Assembly (NCBI RefSeq): GCF_000711225.1
Contig: NZ_JOMG01000002.1
Coordinates: 2,926,501-2,990,500, forward strand
Origin: Pelobacter seleniigenes DSM 18267
GTDB lineage: Bacteria > Desulfobacterota > Desulfuromonadia > Desulfuromonadales > Geopsychrobacteraceae
Reading direction: 5' to 3'
DNA length: 64,000 nt
In this document: in pieces, positions 44,801 to 52,462 of the stretch
Position numbering within the stretch: position 1 is the stretch's first letter
Layout of the letters: the number at the start of each line of letters is the position of its first letter
Program-made: the position numbers and the translations under genes
Notes under the pieces: generated by a model
Databases searched by the model: none
Told to the model about the DNA's origin: nothing
What the model saw: only the letters and a program-made list of their open reading frames with translations

Positions 44801-47312
44801 GCAGATGGCGCATGTCGACGAGGTCGTCGAGGCGCTTCAGCACGTGCTCGGCCTCTATGACATGCGGAGTGATGTCCAGAAGGCTATTTCGTCGGCGGTT
44901 GGCCTTTCGCAACCGCAGTTCGCCGAAAACGGATCGCTGGTGACGCTGATGAAGACTTGTCACGAGACGGCCTTCCTTTCGGAGTTGAGGACGCTTTCCG
45001 AGCACGTTCGGAGGGAGGAGGGCAGGGTGGCCGCTGTTGCGACCCGGGCGAACTCCCATCCGCTGTGCAGTGACCTTCTTGATGCTGTCAGGGAGAAAGA
45101 CGCTGACCATTATCGGGTCGTCGTCGACCGCCTGCGCGGCGTGTCGAGGCGGTTCTCTGACATTAAGGACAAGCAGAGCTATCTGACAAGGCTAGCCGTC
45201 AAGGCGCCGAAGCTTTCGGCGGTCTTGTCGAGCCGCCAGGACGAAGAATTGTGGCGTCCCCGGCTCAGGGTGCTAACGAAGGCCTGGGCATGGCGTCGGG
45301 CAAGGACCTGGCTCGATGAGTACGAGAACAGCGATGGTTCACATCTTGAGCGCAATCTGAAGCGATTAGAGCAGGCAGCCTTGCAGGCGCTTGGTGATCT
45401 AGCCGCCCTAAAGGCGTGGGGCTACTGCTTTGAGCGGATGTCCCGGGAGCATCAGCAACACCTCGAAACGTGGCAGCTTGCCATGCGGCGCCTGGGGAAG
45501 GGGACGGGGAAGCATGCCCACCGCCATCGTCAAGACGCCCAGCGCCATCTGAATGCTTGTAAGGAGGCTGTACCCGCATGGGTTATGCCGCTCCACCGGG
45601 TGTTCGAGACCGTGCAGGCCGCTCCCAAGAGCTTCGACATAATCATCATTGACGAGGCCTCGCAGTGCGGCTACGAAGCACTCCCGCTTTTGTATCTCGC
45701 TGAGAAGGTCATCGTGGTCGGCGATGAGAAGCAGATCAGCCCGGAAGCCGTTGGCATCGACCGCAATCATGTTGCCAATCTCATGCGGTCGTACCTGTCA
45801 GACTTCGACCACCGGGATTCGTTCGACATTGAGACCAGCCTGTTTGCGCACAGTCGCATCCGGTTTGGCAACCGCATCACGTTGCGTGAGCACTTCAGGT
45901 GTGCGCCGGAGATTATCAGGTTCTCCAACGAGCTGTGCTACACCGCCGACCCGCTCATCCCGTTAAAGCAGTGCCCGCCTAACCGGCTCAAACCGCTCAT
46001 GCCGGTGCATGTGTCGACCGGCTTCCGCGAGGGAAGCGGTCAGTCGGTCATCAACCGGCCGGAGGCCGAGGCGCTGGTCGAGCAGATTCTGGCGTGTTGC
46101 GAGGATACCACTTACGCCGGCATGTCGATGGGCGTCATCGTCCTTCAGGGCGAGGCGCAGGCCAAGCTGATCGAGGGGATGCTGTTGACCCGGCTTGGTG
46201 CCGAAGAGATGCAGGAGCGGCGCATCGTGTGCGGAAATCCCTACAGTTTCCAAGGGGACGAGCGGGATGTAGTCTTCCTGAGCATGGTGGCCGCCCGCGG
46301 CGAAGGCCGCATCGGCGCCATGACGATGGAGAAGGACATGCGGAGGTTCAACGTTGCCGCCAGCCGCGCCAAGGAACAGATGTGGTTGTTCCACACGGTC
46401 ACCGCCAATGATCTGAGCCAGGAGTGCATGCGCAAGAAGTTGCTGTCGCACTTCTACGATACGTCCGTGAAGACGGTCGCCGGAATCGATGTCGACATGC
46501 TCCGCCGGGAGGCTTACGAGGCCAACCGGTGGCTTGAGAAGCCTCCTGCGCCGTTTGATAGCTGGTTCGAGGTCGATGTCGCCCTGGATATCGCTTCACG
46601 GGGTTATAGTGTCCTGCCGCAGTACGAGTTTGCCAACAAGCGAATCGACATCGTGATACAAGGCGGAAGTGCTCAGCTAGCCGTCGAGTGCGACGGCGAT
46701 CATTGGCACGGCTGTGACGAGTTCGAGGCCGACATGCAGCGTCAACGGATGCTGGAGCGGTGCAACTGGGTGTTCTTCCGGGTCAGGGAGTGTTCCTACC
46801 GGGCCGACTCTGAAAAGGCCCTGGAGCCGCTCTGGCGCATGCTCGAAGCGAGAGGTATCTTCCCGGTCGAGGCTCAACCCAATGAGCCACAGGCAGATGC
46901 TTCGCAGGTCAGGGACGAGGACTCTTTCTACCAGAGTGCTCGGGACGGCCAGGACACCAATGACTTTGCCAGTCCTGTGATGGACGATTTGGAGGATATC
47001 GACGACGAAGATGTCGAGGCCGAGCCGGTTATGGAAGGCTGTCCTCTCAATATCCGTGAGGCGCTGAGCCTGAAGCCGGCCGAATTGGTTTCATTGATTA
47101 TCGATGCCATCAAGTCACGGCCGAATCAGTCCTGCGTGCGTTCGGCGTTGCCGACGATTATTTTACGGAACTGCCAGATTGTCACGCGTGGTATGCCGAG
47201 AAAGAGCTTCGAGCGCAAGGTAGAGTCCCGAGTTGCGGCGATGATCCGGAAAGGCCAACTCGTCTCCTATAAGAGCGTGAACGAGCGGCTCAGATTGGGC
47301 TGGAATATCTAG
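41826..47312 (+). CDS. giant SF1 helicase with C-terminal Vsr/MTES_1575-type nuclease and winged helix (Hhe-like)
   Basis: An approximately 1828-residue protein. After an acidic N-terminal linker (about residues 100-190), the helicase core has Walker A GPPGTGKSQ (near residue 593), a long helical insertion, motif II IIIDEASQCGYEAL (near 1275), GDEKQISPEAVG, and QGDERDVVFLSMV with RFNVAASRAKEQ. A Vsr-like endonuclease lies near residues 1578-1690 (SWFEVDVALDIASRGY, VECDGDHWHG, NWVFFRVREC), then a winged-helix-like tail. The architecture matches the single-gene Hhe anti-phage protein. AGGAGG sits before the ATG at 41826. Confidence 0.85.
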   Translation: MSRRPLFSKSAQELTGMYEAKPWDIANLRSILNELIAGDRKTPSAKRLKATIIDAIEALGKNERKSSASSGESSPAALSESVIDHDSGPHEADTHQQVGSKRGSWGLDSELFVTANEDAGNVDVMTEEADEEIMDETADSDNYGVFDDEIVEGDDDPEVEADVEDSGDELESLHRVREVFSGFTGNRGKQAPRPTVESDHTGPNGKILRVVDYLSNLARVTMVTVREITQYPNVLWISDVPKDGQFCYSRSWGLDENVPDDVWLDVRKCPEPPFPAVPKICEEWVDQSLLKVLDVRPVLNESINRPVMKIDPETKEEFVDDVHVYHLRDREDVQTAWREYIDRKWTTWAQAYQRYQRVQKVFGALHSIYQEQQRLGEQYELIMGVGFLTWRQKGGKVVKRHLIIAKASLEFEAAIGRFIVRAAPDGDQADVEFDMLEAESYPSNSESLLATGHSLRDNFWDRTTMDALLTAVSNSLEEQGRGSYLPDAEKSSMQGVTEVPLIEFDPALILRKRSMKGLLYTLLDMRRQIEEGGEVPSHFADLCEMGGGVEVREASSSGGGGEIPGHIYFPLPANEQQREIVRKSHNNPGVLVQGPPGTGKSQTIANLISHLLAIGKRVLVTAKSPRALEVLGSKIPAPIQPLCISMLGSGTDERESLERSVSGILTKVGQRNEIADQRMIEALERKLIDARKDIAEAEGELLAIREKETFKHTVAGGTYSGTAAKIAVELKNQETEFSWFSDAIGKDDELPLSVQEVAELVRLLDSIDVATEEELAKYFPDVDKDIPSIESLREAWHRINELNVLVKAGEERLNSPDGIALAKAQPASVKALSDAVSKMVAEIESVRRRPKDWVNKAIKEVLQDLDTPWKELLRLTEERLKDVRHVAGKIQRVSVDLPAGTDLRRMRSDTSAIQSHLAAGGGMKRMVMFEHPIIKKHGVHIKLVAVDGQPGLSDMTTLQKLMAYLDVRLGLDEIWSFWAGHETPPATPNFALQMAHVDEVVEALQHVLGLYDMRSDVQKAISSAVGLSQPQFAENGSLVTLMKTCHETAFLSELRTLSEHVRREEGRVAAVATRANSHPLCSDLLDAVREKDADHYRVVVDRLRGVSRRFSDIKDKQSYLTRLAVKAPKLSAVLSSRQDEELWRPRLRVLTKAWAWRRARTWLDEYENSDGSHLERNLKRLEQAALQALGDLAALKAWGYCFERMSREHQQHLETWQLAMRRLGKGTGKHAHRHRQDAQRHLNACKEAVPAWVMPLHRVFETVQAAPKSFDIIIIDEASQCGYEALPLLYLAEKVIVVGDEKQISPEAVGIDRNHVANLMRSYLSDFDHRDSFDIETSLFAHSRIRFGNRITLREHFRCAPEIIRFSNELCYTADPLIPLKQCPPNRLKPLMPVHVSTGFREGSGQSVINRPEAEALVEQILACCEDTTYAGMSMGVIVLQGEAQAKLIEGMLLTRLGAEEMQERRIVCGNPYSFQGDERDVVFLSMVAARGEGRIGAMTMEKDMRRFNVAASRAKEQMWLFHTVTANDLSQECMRKKLLSHFYDTSVKTVAGIDVDMLRREAYEANRWLEKPPAPFDSWFEVDVALDIASRGYSVLPQYEFANKRIDIVIQGGSAQLAVECDGDHWHGCDEFEADMQRQRMLERCNWVFFRVRECSYRADSEKALEPLWRMLEARGIFPVEAQPNEPQADASQVRDEDSFYQSARDGQDTNDFASPVMDDLEDIDDEDVEAEPVMEGCPLNIREALSLKPAELVSLIIDAIKSRPNQSCVRSALPTIILRNCQIVTRGMPRKSFERKVESRVAAMIRKGQLVSYKSVNERLRLGWNI

Positions 47313-48140
47313 CGTTTCGTTGCATTTAAAACCAATTGGCTTCATTCAGTCTCAGTTATATTAATTGGCCTGACCGCAAATGCTCTATTCCATTCCAAGG
47401 GGGCATTGTCAATCTCAGTATGGCTTTTCCTGATGGGTGGTATTTAGACGTCTTTCGAGTGTTGATGAAGATTGCTGGGCAAACGTCCAGTGTGACCAAT
47501 TCTTTCGTCGATGCACATTATCCCGTTCATCGAACCGACCGGGAAGGAGGTCCGGCAGGCGCATGATATTCTGGAAATGCCGGAAGATGATGGGCACCTT
47601 GTCAACCGAATCACCCGAAGTCTGGCAGACACTTTTTAGCGTCTCAAAAATCACCATTCGCAGAACCTAAAATTACCCGGCTACCAAATGCGGGCCGGAG
47701 TGTTCTCATAACTTGTTCTGCATCGGGATCTTGTTTCGCTTAAGAATTAATAGTACATCCACAGGTAGAAAATCCTCCTCACTATATTGTGAGCTCTGGA
47801 TCGTTGCATCACCAACTTTAACCAAATGCCGATTCTATGAATTGCGATTTTGCGTTCGGAAAGTCTTTTTCTTCAATGTCATCAGATTTTCAAATCTAAA
47901 GACATTTAATTTAGGCCAGAGGTCAAATGGGCCATTTTTTTAGGTCATAATTTTTTTAATATTGTCTTGGCACAATATTTTTTTTCAGAAGTTATTGAAA
48001 GTACATGGGCACCGTGCCCACATTAAGCCGAAGGTCGAAAAAATGCTGACCATCGGTTGGTGAAATGAGATAGCTTACGGAAACCGGCGGTCAAAACCCC
48101 TAAATCATGGGCACAACGTGGGCACCGGATGGGCACAGAC
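47313..48140. other. intergenic, no confident gene
   Basis: This 830-base stretch has only short open frames. One plus-strand piece (47513-47638, MHIIPFIEPTGKEVRQAHDI...) looks coding-like but has no recognised family. GGGCAC motifs recur near 48007-48135 (ATGGGCACCGTGCCCAC and three more), next to tRNA-Asp. Such arrangements can mark an old integrase gene end or att region, but I cannot show it. Confidence 0.4.
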
Positions 48141-48175
48141 GAAAAAAGCACTTAACCAATAAAGGCTAAGTGCTT
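48141..48175 (-). terminator. terminator of tRNA-Asp
   Basis: On the minus strand AAGCACTTA and TAAGTGCTT form a perfect 9-bp stem followed by TTTTTT (the plus-strand A-run at 48142-48147). It lies just downstream of tRNA-Asp and is a classic rho-independent terminator. Confidence 0.75.
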
Positions 48176-48183
48176 GATATAAA

Positions 48184-48260
48184 TGGCGGGGCTGACGGGA
48201 CTTGAACCCGCGACCTCCGGCGTGACAGGCCGGCGTTGTAACCGACTCTACTACAGCCCC
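48184..48260 (-). tRNA. tRNA-Asp (GTC)
   Basis: The minus strand folds as a 77-nt tRNA. The acceptor stem is GGGGCTG with CAGCCCC, followed by discriminator G and an encoded CCA (48186-48184). The anticodon stem is CCGGC/GCCGG with loop CTGTCAC, giving anticodon GTC. The T-arm reads CGCGGGTTCAAGTCCCG. It is at the right border of the integrated region and is a possible attachment site for an older insertion. Confidence 0.95.
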
Positions 48261-48318
48261 GTAAGATCTCTTCTTGCAAAGCGGAGCGAAATTTACACTA
48301 TCTTTTCTTGGACTGCAA

Positions 48319-48798
48319 TCAAATAATTTCATTTTTTAGTTTTTTGAACTCATCGCGGGTGATCAGGCCCTGCTCAAGCATTCGGCTGAGTTCGGAAAGA
48401 TCTTGTAATTGGGTAGATTTTGGAGCTTCCAGCTGCCTGGCACGGTCTTGTGATTCGGCCTCGATAATTTTGATATCATCGCCCCGATGCCCCAGTTTGA
48501 AGGTTGCCATGCCGCCGAGAAGGCTGATTTCGAGGGTTCGATCTTTCAATGCCGGGTCTGAGATGATATCGCTGAGCTTGCGGTTGTTCTCCTGCATGCG
48601 GCGGTAGAAGAAATAAGCCGATCCGCCGATCAGGGCAACGCCGCCGAACAGGATCAGCCAGCGGAAATCATAAATCCCCTTGAGCAGAACCACGGCAATT
48701 CCCAGCCCGATAATCAGCAGGACATGCAGCAGCAGGATCAAGTAGCCGACTTTCATGCCTTCATAGATCGTTTTATTCTGTTCGCTGTTCTGTTCCAT
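48319..48798 (-). CDS. membrane protein with C-terminal SHOCT domain
   Basis: A 159-residue protein with two adjacent hydrophobic helices (VGYLILLLHVLLIIGLGIAVV and WLILFGGVALIGGSAYFFY), a soluble middle region, and a C-terminal SHOCT motif (LQDLSELSRMLEQGLITRDEFKKLKNEII). SHOCT ends act in oligomerisation. The ATG at 48798 is chosen because the longer frame to 48843 lacks a ribosome-binding site. It follows tRNA-Asp on the same strand but is upstream of it. Function unknown. Confidence 0.8.
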   Translation of the reverse strand: MEQNSEQNKTIYEGMKVGYLILLLHVLLIIGLGIAVVLLKGIYDFRWLILFGGVALIGGSAYFFYRRMQENNRKLSDIISDPALKDRTLEISLLGGMATFKLGHRGDDIKIIEAESQDRARQLEAPKSTQLQDLSELSRMLEQGLITRDEFKKLKNEII

Positions 48799-48950
48799 AT
48801 TGTCTCGTCTCTTTGGGTCTGGACGGAGGATAGCATAAATCAATCACCATTTTCCCCCAAATCCGTTCGCGCGTAAACTGTTGTCCCGCCCTGTTGCCGG
48901 TGATTGAACTCTGTTACTATGAAAAGAAATCAACAACGAAAGGAGAGAGC

Positions 48951-49358
48951 ATGTCCGTTTCGTTTCCATTGGATATTTTTTACGATGGCTCCTGTGCCGT
49001 TTGTTCCCGAGAGATGGAAGCTTATAAAAAAAACAACCCGGACGACCGCCTCCATTTCATTGATATCAGTGCCGCCGATTTTGAAGCGCAGAAATTCGGC
49101 AAAAGTCATTCCGAATTCATGGCTAAATTGCACGTGCGTGACGCGGAAGGGCAGTTTGCAACCGGAGTTGAAGCATTTATGCTGATCTGGCAGGCCTACC
49201 CGGACGGATCGCTGCAGCGTCTGCTCAGTGCTTTCGTCGGTTTTCCGGGGATTAATCTTCTGGCTCGCGGCAGCTATGCCTTTTTTGCCCGCTATCGGCA
49301 CTTGCTGCCGAAAAGAGCCAACGCCTGCGACAGTGGAAGCTGTGAACTGAGACGTTGA
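48951..49358 (+). CDS. DCC-family thiol-disulfide oxidoreductase-like protein (DUF393)
   Basis: A 135-residue protein with the DCC-family start: [20 protein letters not shown], where CAVC is the putative redox-active CxxC, followed by the family's [19 protein letters not shown] block. The C-terminal end carries extra Cys residues (ACDSGSC). The start at 48951 is backed by AAAGGAGAG; the longer frame to 48894 is not. It probably acts on thiols, with an unknown partner. Confidence 0.85.
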   Translation: MSVSFPLDIFYDGSCAVCSREMEAYKKNNPDDRLHFIDISAADFEAQKFGKSHSEFMAKLHVRDAEGQFATGVEAFMLIWQAYPDGSLQRLLSAFVGFPGINLLARGSYAFFARYRHLLPKRANACDSGSCELRR

Positions 49359-49390
49359 AGCTTGTAAAAAAACTTGTGATGAAATGAGGA

Positions 49391-50149
49391 TTGACTGTGG
49401 AGATTCTTGGAATTGATATCGGAGGGAGCGGTATAAAAGGTGCCGTTGTCGACTGTGAAACAGGCGAACTGTTATCGGAGCGCCTGCGGGTTTCGACGCC
49501 GCAACCGGCAACTCCGGCTGCGGTGGCTGATGCGGTCAGGGATTTGCTGAGGCTCTTCGCCTGGAACGGAGTCGTGGGGATTGGTTTCCCGGCCATTGTC
49601 AGTGCCGGGGTGGCCAGGAGCGCCGCAAATATTTCCCCTGACTGGATCGGCGTCAACGTGGCTGAGCTCATGACCGCCACCACGAGCTGTCGTTGTTTTG
49701 TCCTGAATGACGCAGATGCCGCCGGGCTTGCGGAAATGGAGTTTGGTGCCGGGCGCGGCCGTGAGGACGCGGTGCTGGTTTTGACCCTGGGCACCGGCAT
49801 TGGCTCGGCGTTATTTTACCAACAGCGCCATTTCCCGAACCTGGAGCTGGGCGCACTGCCCCTGAAGGGAGGACTGGCCGAGCAATATGCGGCGGCGGTG
49901 ATCCGTAAGCAGGCAAAGTTGAGCTGGAAGGCCTGGAGCAAACGGTTGAACCTGTTCCTGGCTCATGTTGAACGACTGCTCTGTCCGGACCTGATTGTGG
50001 TTGGCGGCGGGGTGAGCCGGCGCAGCGAAAAATTTTTCCCCTATCTGACCACCCGGGCCGAGCTGATGCCCGCCTGCCTGCTCAATCAGGCTGGAATCAT
50101 CGGGGCCGCCTGTTATGCAGCGGCCCGTTGCCAACCGTTGAACCCTTAA
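49391..50149 (+). CDS. ROK-family polyphosphate glucokinase-like protein
   Basis: A 252-residue ROK kinase. The N-terminal phosphate-1 motif is [15 protein letters not shown], the phosphate-2 motif is [12 protein letters not shown], and the glucose-binding Asp lies in [27 protein letters not shown] segment matches the polyphosphate-binding site of PpgK enzymes, which phosphorylate glucose with polyphosphate or ATP. The start is a TTG at 49391, or a GTG at 49397 with GAGGA upstream. No operon partner follows; a 300-base gap with a repeat comes next. Confidence 0.8.
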   Translation: MTVEILGIDIGGSGIKGAVVDCETGELLSERLRVSTPQPATPAAVADAVRDLLRLFAWNGVVGIGFPAIVSAGVARSAANISPDWIGVNVAELMTATTSCRCFVLNDADAAGLAEMEFGAGRGREDAVLVLTLGTGIGSALFYQQRHFPNLELGALPLKGGLAEQYAAAVIRKQAKLSWKAWSKRLNLFLAHVERLLCPDLIVVGGGVSRRSEKFFPYLTTRAELMPACLLNQAGIIGAACYAAARCQPLNP

Positions 50150-50188
50150 CTAGTTTTCAGATTGGAAACGAGCAATTTTTCGTTGTGG

Positions 50189-50353
50189 CTAGTGTCCCGT
50201 GCGGTTAGTTCTCTATTCCAATTTCGGTCCTTTTTGCCGCTGTCTACGTTCTGCCTTCTCGGCTTAGCCTAAGCTAGGCCTGCGGCGGCACGCCTTGACA
50301 GCAACAAAAATGACTCAAAATTAATACAAATAATTAACCGAACGGGACACTAG
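50189..50353. repeat. MITE-like element with 19-bp terminal inverted repeats
   Basis: CTAGTGTCCCGTGCGGTTA (50189-50207) and the reverse complement of 50335-50353 (CTAGTGTCCCGTTCGGTTA) differ at one base. They bound a 165-bp noncoding unit; CTAG at each tip may be the target duplication. No open frame lies inside. It looks like a nonautonomous transposon or other dispersed repeat. Confidence 0.7.
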
Positions 50354-50461
50354 GAAATCAAGGGCTGATGCGGAGGCGTAGTTCTTTACGCCGCACAAAT
50401 AAGCCCGCAGATTGACACCGCCACGGCGGAAAAGGGCCGTTTCCGGATGAAAACTAACTAT

Positions 50462-51196
50462 TTAAAGCGTTGCCGCAAGGTATTCAACAAAGCGAGCCCA
50501 GGATTTTTCGTCGGCATCTTTCCTGTAACGCGGAGTATCAAAGACGGTAAAGGCGTGCGGGGCTCCGCTGTAGGTAATCATTTCATGGGAAACCTGGTAT
50601 TTTTCCAGGTCCATGGCCAATTGGGCGAACTGCTCCATGGTGACGGCCTGATCTGCCGTGCCGTGGAGAATCAGCAGTTGTCCTTTGGTCTGTGCATAAT
50701 CCTGGTCTGCCGGTTTGGCCAAGCCGCCATGGAAGGTCACAAATCCTTTCAGGCCTTTCCCTGACCGGGCATATTCCAAAACCACCGCACCGCCAAAACA
50801 ATAGCCCATGGCCACGGCATTTTCGACATTGGCCCCTTGGGCCTTGGCTGCGGCAAAACCGCCTTCCAGGAGACGCCGCATCCGGGCGCGATCCTGATAC
50901 AGAGCTCCGGTCAGGCGTTGCTTGTCGGCTGTTTCGGTCGGGCGGATGCCTTTGCCGAACATGTCGGCGGCAAACACCGCATAGCCCAGGTCGGCAAGCA
51001 TGTGCGCCCTTTTGATTTCGTAATCGGTCAGACCATCCCAGTCATGAATCATATAGACCAGGGGGGCGGAGGCCTTCGGGCTGATATAATAGCCTTCGAA
51101 GGTCTCGCCATCGACTTTGTATTCGACCGGGTTTCCCGCCGCCCAGGCAAGCGGGGACAGAGACAGACACGCACACAGCATGAGCAGCGATTTCAT
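50462..51196 (-). CDS. dienelactone hydrolase family protein, exported
   Basis: A 244-residue alpha/beta hydrolase with an N-terminal signal peptide (MKSLLMLCACLSLSPLAWAAG). The family nucleophile Cys lies in AMGYCFGGAVV, the acid in LHGTADQAVTM, and the His in GAPHAFTVFDTPR, giving the Cys-Asp-His triad of dienelactone hydrolases. The ATG at 51196 has AAGGAG upstream and gives a good signal peptide. The substrate is unknown; export suggests a periplasmic hydrolase. Confidence 0.88.
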   Translation of the reverse strand: MKSLLMLCACLSLSPLAWAAGNPVEYKVDGETFEGYYISPKASAPLVYMIHDWDGLTDYEIKRAHMLADLGYAVFAADMFGKGIRPTETADKQRLTGALYQDRARMRRLLEGGFAAAKAQGANVENAVAMGYCFGGAVVLEYARSGKGLKGFVTFHGGLAKPADQDYAQTKGQLLILHGTADQAVTMEQFAQLAMDLEKYQVSHEMITYSGAPHAFTVFDTPRYRKDADEKSWARFVEYLAATL

Positions 51197-51422
51197 GGGT
51201 TTTGACTCCTTGATTTTAAAGTTGACGATTTTGGTTAAGTTTAGCATTGAATTGTCGGTTTGCAAAGCTGAGGCCCCGGGACAAAACACAATTTATGTTA
51301 CCGTCGGGCAAAAAAATGGGCGGCAGAATTGATTGCCGTGGTTGGCAGTGCCGGTGAACGCTGAAGCGGCTTGGCCGACGGCTGTTTTTTTGTATTTTCA
51401 CCTAAAAAACAGTTGGTTAATT

Positions 51423-51475
51423 TGTCAGTATTGTGTTTACTGACAGCCGGGCAGGTTTTGTCAGTTATTTGTCAG
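51423..51475. promoter_or_regulatory. cluster of TGTCAG repeats
   Basis: TGTCAGTA (51423-51430) and TACTGACA (51438-51445) form an 8-bp inverted repeat with a 7-base spacer. Two further TGTCAG copies lie at 51459-51464 and 51470-51475. The cluster sits about 90 bases before the response-regulator gene at 51563 and is a plausible operator or activator site for it. Confidence 0.45.
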
Positions 51476-51562
51476 AACTCTGTTTTAAGATAATCTGCAT
51501 TCATGTTGTTGACTGGCTTTCCTTAGCCGGGGAGTCGTTTTTTGAAATGGTCTGGAGAGGGC

Positions 51563-51958
51563 ATGAGGCAACAAACTGCGCTGGTTTTGGACGATAACAA
51601 TATTTGTCGTTTGCTGTTGGCCGAAATAATGAAAGAGAGGAACATCAAAGTCAGCGCTTATGCCGACCCGGTCAGCTATCTGGAAAATCACCGGGGCGAT
51701 CAGGAAGAACAGCCGCTCTTGTTCGATTTTATCCTGACCGACAACCAGATGCCGGGGATGACGGGGCTTGAATTTTTACAGCAGCTGCAGGAGATGGGGG
51801 TTGCCCCGCCGGGTGAGCGGATTGCCGTTATTTCCGGGACCTGGTCGGACCGAGAACTGCATCTGGCCAGCGCGTTGGGATGTCAGGTCTTTGCCAAGCC
51901 CTACGATATTTCCAAACTGCATGAATGGATCGATACTGTGCTGAATGAGAGGTCGTAG
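51563..51958 (+). CDS. single-domain response regulator (CheY-like receiver)
   Basis: A 131-residue receiver domain. The acidic pair is ALVLDDNNICR, the phospho-acceptor Asp is in ILTDNQMPGMTG, the conserved Ser/Thr is in AVISGTWS, and the Lys is in VFAKPYD. There is no output domain, so it works by protein contact or phosphate relay. The ATG at 51563 with GGAGAGG is preferred over the TTG at 51542. No histidine kinase is adjacent. Confidence 0.88.
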   Translation: MRQQTALVLDDNNICRLLLAEIMKERNIKVSAYADPVSYLENHRGDQEEQPLLFDFILTDNQMPGMTGLEFLQQLQEMGVAPPGERIAVISGTWSDRELHLASALGCQVFAKPYDISKLHEWIDTVLNERS

Positions 51959-51982
51959 CTCGGCCTGCTTCGGAGGCTGAAT

Positions 51983-52411
51983 ATGAAACACTTGCTGTCG
52001 ACATGGTTGATCCTGTTTGCCGTTTGTAGCGGAGGTGTCTCCCTTGCTCGGGCAGAGCAGCTTCCAGCTCCCATGAGCAAAGTCCTCAATGTATTTTTTG
52101 ATTCCCTTGAACAGGGTGAGTTTTCTTCTGCCTACCTGACCGCCTGCCACAAAACAAATAATCTCTGTGATGATTCCTCCTGGCTATACGAATACCGCAA
52201 GACCCAATCTGAGTTGGGAAAGATCCTGAGCCGGACATTGAAAGCGGTGAGCAGCAGTGAAAATTATCCAGGCCTCTTTGCGAAAACTCATATGCTGCTT
52301 TATTTCGATGTCCTCACCGATAAAAACTTTCAGATTGAGGAAGTCCTGATGCTGGAACAAGGCCAGGATCAGGAGGATTGGCTGGTCACCTCTTATGCCA
52401 TCCGCCATTGA
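51983..52411 (+). CDS. exported hypothetical protein
   Basis: A 142-residue protein with a signal peptide (MKHLLSTWLILFAVCSGGVSLARA) and a mature domain of about 118 residues with two Cys residues (TACHKTNNLCDD). The helical core (VLNVFFDSLEQGEFSSAY, GLFAKTHMLLYFDVL) recalls DUF4019/DUF4864-like folds, but I cannot assign it confidently. It follows the response regulator by 24 bases and may share its transcript. Confidence 0.7.
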   Translation: MKHLLSTWLILFAVCSGGVSLARAEQLPAPMSKVLNVFFDSLEQGEFSSAYLTACHKTNNLCDDSSWLYEYRKTQSELGKILSRTLKAVSSSENYPGLFAKTHMLLYFDVLTDKNFQIEEVLMLEQGQDQEDWLVTSYAIRH

Positions 52412-52462
52412 TACGGGGCAGTCGATTGCGTAAAATCCTAGTTCTTTGCTAAACTTCTCATC

